Positions 60,941-64,000 of a stretch of 64,000 nucleotides of DNA are shown one piece after another. Where the stretch lies: NCBI RefSeq assembly GCF_019279795.1, contig NC_056747.1:1004485432-1004549431 (forward strand). Reading direction: 5' to 3'. The notes under the pieces were generated by a model. That model was not told the origin of the DNA. It was given only the letters and a program-made list of their open reading frames with translations, and did not search any database. The DNA is from Protopterus annectens. Its lineage: Eukaryota; Chordata; Ceratodontiformes; Protopteridae. A program made the translations under genes and the position numbers. Numbering within the stretch: position 1 is the first letter of the stretch; each line of letters begins with the position of its first letter.

Positions 60941-61335
60941 ATATAAGACTTATACACTGTACTGTTATACCGTGTAATACTTCCCAACAGTGGACAGCCT
61001 ATAAACATATATGCCGAGTGCAATCCCACCAAAACATCATATTCACAGTATGCATGAATTGTACATTGTGCTACAGTACCATGCAATACTTCCCTAAAAT
61101 GAGTAACAAGTAAAATAGTCTGCTGATATAGCAAGTTCAAACCCCTGTCCCTCCAAACAGTAATTAATTGCATTCTGGATGTATACGCAGTGCTATGGTA
61201 CCATGTAGTACTTCCCTGCCATGGTTAGCCTATAAACTGACATAGCATGTGTCACCCACCCAAAGAGCACAGATGCAGGATTTATACATTGTACTATGGC
61301 ACCAGGTAAGACTTCTTAACAGAGTATGGCCCATA
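60941..61335. repeat. Degenerate tandem repeat, about 100-120 bp unit
   Basis: Four related units, each with a tacactgtactgttat-like, tacc(g/a)tg(t/c)a(a/g)tacttccc block at about 60952, 61061, 61185 and 61285, followed by a cctataaac or cccataaaa block. Units differ at many positions. It may be an old minisatellite or several partial copies of one repeat. Confidence 0.6.
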
Positions 61336-61392
61336 AAATAGTCTGCTGGCATTAAATGGTACAGCCTCCTTCAATATCTCTCAACTGACCAG

Positions 61393-61990
61393 ATATTTGC
61401 AGAATGTCCAGATTTATGCTTCATATTTTTGGTCTCTTCCTCACGAAATGTGTGGTTCTCTGGCAAATCATTGAATATTAAAGTCATTAAATAATGACAG
61501 ACATTTTCATTTCATACTTTGTATCCTTCACAAATTGCATGTAAATGCAAAAGCTATTATTCTAGAGACTAAGTTTATAATGGCAATTTTTGAAATCTGT
61601 CCCTATTTTAGGACATTTGTCCCTCCACTCTCTTCTTCTTTGGCAGGTAAAGAAATATCTTCATTGCCTTTACACACAACAGGAGTCCTGTATCTGTAAA
61701 TGTTACCAGGCATCTCTGCCTTGCAGAATGCTAAACTGAAATGGCATGCCAAAACGGTAGCAGCTTGACTAAATATAAATATCTGTGAATCTCATTCCAT
61801 GCAAGAATGTGCTACTCAATTGAGCTGTGCATGTTCATGCATTTACCTCCCACAACAGCTATAAAAATTCAAGAATCTGACACAGATAAGGTTATAACAG
61901 AATTTTTTTAAATCTGTCCCTATTTTAGGACTTTTGTCCCTCCACTCTCTTCTTCTTTGTGTGGATTTCTTGCGCTAAGAGGTTGAGATG
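61393..61990. repeat. Dispersed repeat, second copy, interrupted
   Basis: It shares blocks in order with 365-590 (gtccagattt, cttcatattt, ctggcaaatca, ctaagaggttgag). It contains a 48-base direct repeat (aatctgtccctattttagga ... ctcttcttcttt) at 61594 and 61911, between which the left arm of the inverted repeat lies. Class unknown. Confidence 0.5.
61642..61880 (+). repeat. Left arm of a large inverted repeat
   Basis: About 239 bases, pairing with 62459-62697 at roughly 90% identity by eye (blocks aaagaaatatcttcattgcc, tttacacacaacaggagtc, aaatataaatatctgtgaat, tgcatttacctcccacaaca). Confidence 0.9.
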
Positions 61991-62458
61991 TATGTCCCTT
62001 ACCCAAACAGTATTTACCTGCTGCTGCTGTGGTCACTAAAACACGCAGACAAACAGGTGAGGTACAGTAAACTGCAGAGTGGAGAAGCAATGGGAAAGTG
62101 CCACATGTGTAACATATCACTGAAGCACACTATTACTGAGGCTCTTAGCTACACACATACATGTACGTATACCCCTAAGAAACATGCCTACTAGTCTGTC
62201 ATATACCTCCAATATTTCAGCAGCAGTCTGAAAGGCAAATATACACCCTGCCAGCAAAACACGTCTCTGTGGCTATGCAAAGTCTCATAGTGGTAATCAC
62301 AGTACTGCACAACTCATGGAATACTAGCAATCAAAATGGTGATGCCAAGCTTTACTCTGCAAACTAAAACTATTTTTGTTGACTAAGTAGGCAAATGATG
62401 CCACATCATGAATGACTGAATCACTTAATTCCATTCTCTCACACCTATGTCATCCATA

Positions 62459-62697
62459 TCAGATTCTTGAATTTCTATAGCTGTTGTGGGAGGTAAATGC
62501 ATGAACATGCTCAGCTCAACTGTGCAGCAAATGCTTGCATGGCATGAGATTCACAGATATTTATATTTAGTCAGGCTGCTACCATTTTGGCATGCCATTT
62601 TAGTTTAGCATCCTGCAAGGCAGAGGTGACTGGTAGCATTTATAGATGCAAGACTCCTGTTGTGTGTAAAGGCAATGAAGATATTTCTTTATCTGCC
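62459..62697 (-). repeat. Right arm of a large inverted repeat
   Basis: Reverse complement of the left arm. The spacer is about 578 bases with no open frame. The pair could be two copies of one short element inserted head to head, or the long terminal repeats of a foldback-type element. Confidence 0.9.
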
Positions 62698-63089
62698 TTA
62701 CACTCATTTCACACAGTAACTTCTGAGCCCATATATTGCACTCTTCACAAAACTGGATGCATGTTATGACCTGGTCCACATATTGAGCAATGCCGGTACT
62801 GTTATAATGATGACTTCCAGTGGCACCATCCTCAAAGGTTGCAGGAATATGAGGATAAAATGTGAAGAGAGTCCTCATATATGTACTAAGTGTGAGTTTT
62901 TTAATAGCTTCAAGATAAATGTATAACAATGTATCCAGTTTGATCTTCCAGCCTGTCAAGAGATACATGTCCACAGGGTGGGGTATCACAGGAGGTGACA
63001 GTGGTTGTCTACAAGACTGGTAAGTACCATTGCTATATGATTAGAGTTCAATGTGCTTCAATGATATCTCACACATATGTGTCTTTCCC
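62698..63089. other. Unclassified, no gene seen
   Basis: The 129-codon minus-strand frame that crosses 62600-62989 starts in the inverted-repeat arm and shows no recognised domain; I do not call it a gene. Confidence 0.35.
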
Positions 63090-63335
63090 AATGAGTCCCA
63101 CTCTACAGGTCCACCTGATGAGGATGAAGAAGATTGACAGGCCCAGGCATTATCACTACCATCTCCATATGTTGTGGCTCAAAGGATGGCACCTGATGAT
63201 GAAGGTATGGGTGACAGCTCACTAGAGACGACTGAATAACGCACTCAGGTAGACACCCCATGTCCTTCCACAGTTGATGAACCACAACTGCAGCAGGTGA
63301 CTGAAGCTGTTGTGGAGGATGCAGACAAGCATCAG
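63090..63335 (+). pseudogene. Possible acidic protein remnant
   Basis: One plus-strand frame reads GPPDEDEED, AQALSLPSPYVVAQRMAPDD and SSLETTE, then VDTPCPSTVDEPQLQQVTEA, with three stops. The composition is that of an acidic, Pro/Ser/Thr-rich linker like those in Harbinger Myb-like proteins. No defining domain; weak. Confidence 0.25.
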
Positions 63336-64000
63336 GCTGGCCAATATTTGGTCAGATAGGGGCCCTTCTGTGGTGAACTGCAGATTTGCTGGAGTGGCAG
63401 CCCCTATAACTCAGCCAGTGGAGGGAAGGTACCATTTGGCAGGGTCTACATGGGGATCATCAGCTGGCAATGGCTCTGTGTAGATAGCCCTCCTGGCTGC
63501 CTTGATACGGCTTCTTGTGGCCAGCACTCCACTCTATCATGTGAGACCCCTTCCTACTTTGCCCTATCCTATACCTTGTGCTTGAGTCCAACCTACCAAT
63601 CACCATTTTTCCACCACCTAAGTGCCTGTGCCCAACCATTGTCACCTCATATTTATGTGTGTAAAACTGACCATTTGTCTGTATGTTTTCAAGTTGGTTT
63701 GTTTGCCCCACCAACACTATTGTATACCAACTTTTCATATTCAGTCTTCCCCCATATTTTACTCTTCCTTTATCTCATGTAACTAAAATGGACTCTAGCC
63801 CCAAAAGCTTCACCCTACCTTCCCACCCCTCTCCTACCACTCGCTGTCCTATTTGTTCTCCTTGTGTGCTTCCATCTGCTTGCTTCCCCCTCCCCCATCA
63901 TACCATCTCTATCCTCACCACTAAAACAGTCATAGTTGTGGTTTTGTGATTTTGTCCATGTCTTAATCAATATTCATATACTGCATTTCACCAAAAGGTT
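63336..64000. other. Unclassified, no gene seen
   Basis: C/T-rich on the plus strand after 63580; short chance frames only. Confidence 0.4.

Noticed and set aside
62600-62989. 129-codon minus-strand frame as a host gene
   Set aside because: It begins in the inverted-repeat arm, has no recognised domain, and the paired arm does not keep the frame.
63450-63949. Two overlapping plus-strand frames rich in Pro, Ser and Cys
   Set aside because: Reflects C/T-rich composition; no finger spacing or domain.

Overview
This window looks like intergenic DNA from a vertebrate with a large, repeat-rich nuclear genome. I found no convincing host gene, rRNA or functional tRNA. Nearly everything that can be identified is transposable-element DNA, mostly non-LTR retrotransposons of the CR1 and L2 type, Penelope-like elements (PLEs), a DIRS-type tyrosine-recombinase retrotransposon, an RTE-type LINE with a matching tRNA-derived SINE, PIF/Harbinger DNA-transposon remnants, two short TIR elements and long (TG)n microsatellites. 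This mixture fits a non-teleost fish or an amphibian (lungfish, bichir, cartilaginous fish or caecilian are all possible); the sequence alone does not settle it.

Layout. 1-2.5 kb: unclassified DNA, a (TG)n tract and an old SINE. 2.5-9.3 kb: a decayed DIRS-type element on the minus strand, split by a CR1 copy. 10.2-15.5 kb: a PLE 3' fragment, then a nearly full-length but broken CR1 with a duplicated 5' end and a 230-bp insert that carries a hammerhead-like motif. 15.5-20.7 kb: an old PLE with several nested insertions (CR1, SINE, LINE). 23.0-27.3 kb: an RTE LINE with a clear 17-bp target-site duplication, and CR1/LINE remnants. 27.5-28.8 kb: an L2-like 3' end split by a 648-bp TIR element. 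29.8-35.0 kb: the best-preserved element, a PLE with two open reading frames, pseudo-LTRs in direct and inverted orientation, and a 15-bp target-site duplication. 35.1-36.2 kb: a Harbinger-type Myb-like gene remnant. 36.8-42.0 kb: an L2-like 3' end split by a nearly complete CR1. 42.3-42.7 kb: a CR1-type endonuclease remnant. 48.1-52.8 kb: a long L2-like LINE. 54.2-54.6 kb: a minisatellite. 56.2-57.5 kb: a 5'-truncated CR1 with a 303-codon open frame. 58.2-59.2 kb: a second TIR element whose right end lies in a perfect 380-bp tandem duplication. 59.4-63.3 kb: Harbinger transposase and Myb-like remnants, a degenerate tandem repeat and a large inverted repeat.

How the parts relate. The SINEs end in the same 3' tail as the RTE LINE, which suggests that an RTE relative mobilised them. 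The PLE at 29.8-35.0 kb shares a conserved upstream ORF1 with the much older PLE at 15.5-20.7 kb, so the two-ORF layout is not an accident of one copy. Hammerhead-like cores (CUGANGA, a stem-loop, then GAAA or AAAA) recur at seven sites, in PLE ends and in two apparently stand-alone fragments. The most noteworthy object is the two-ORF PLE with its ribozyme-like pseudo-LTRs; it is nearly intact but appears to have lost a catalytic arginine in its GIY-YIG nuclease.
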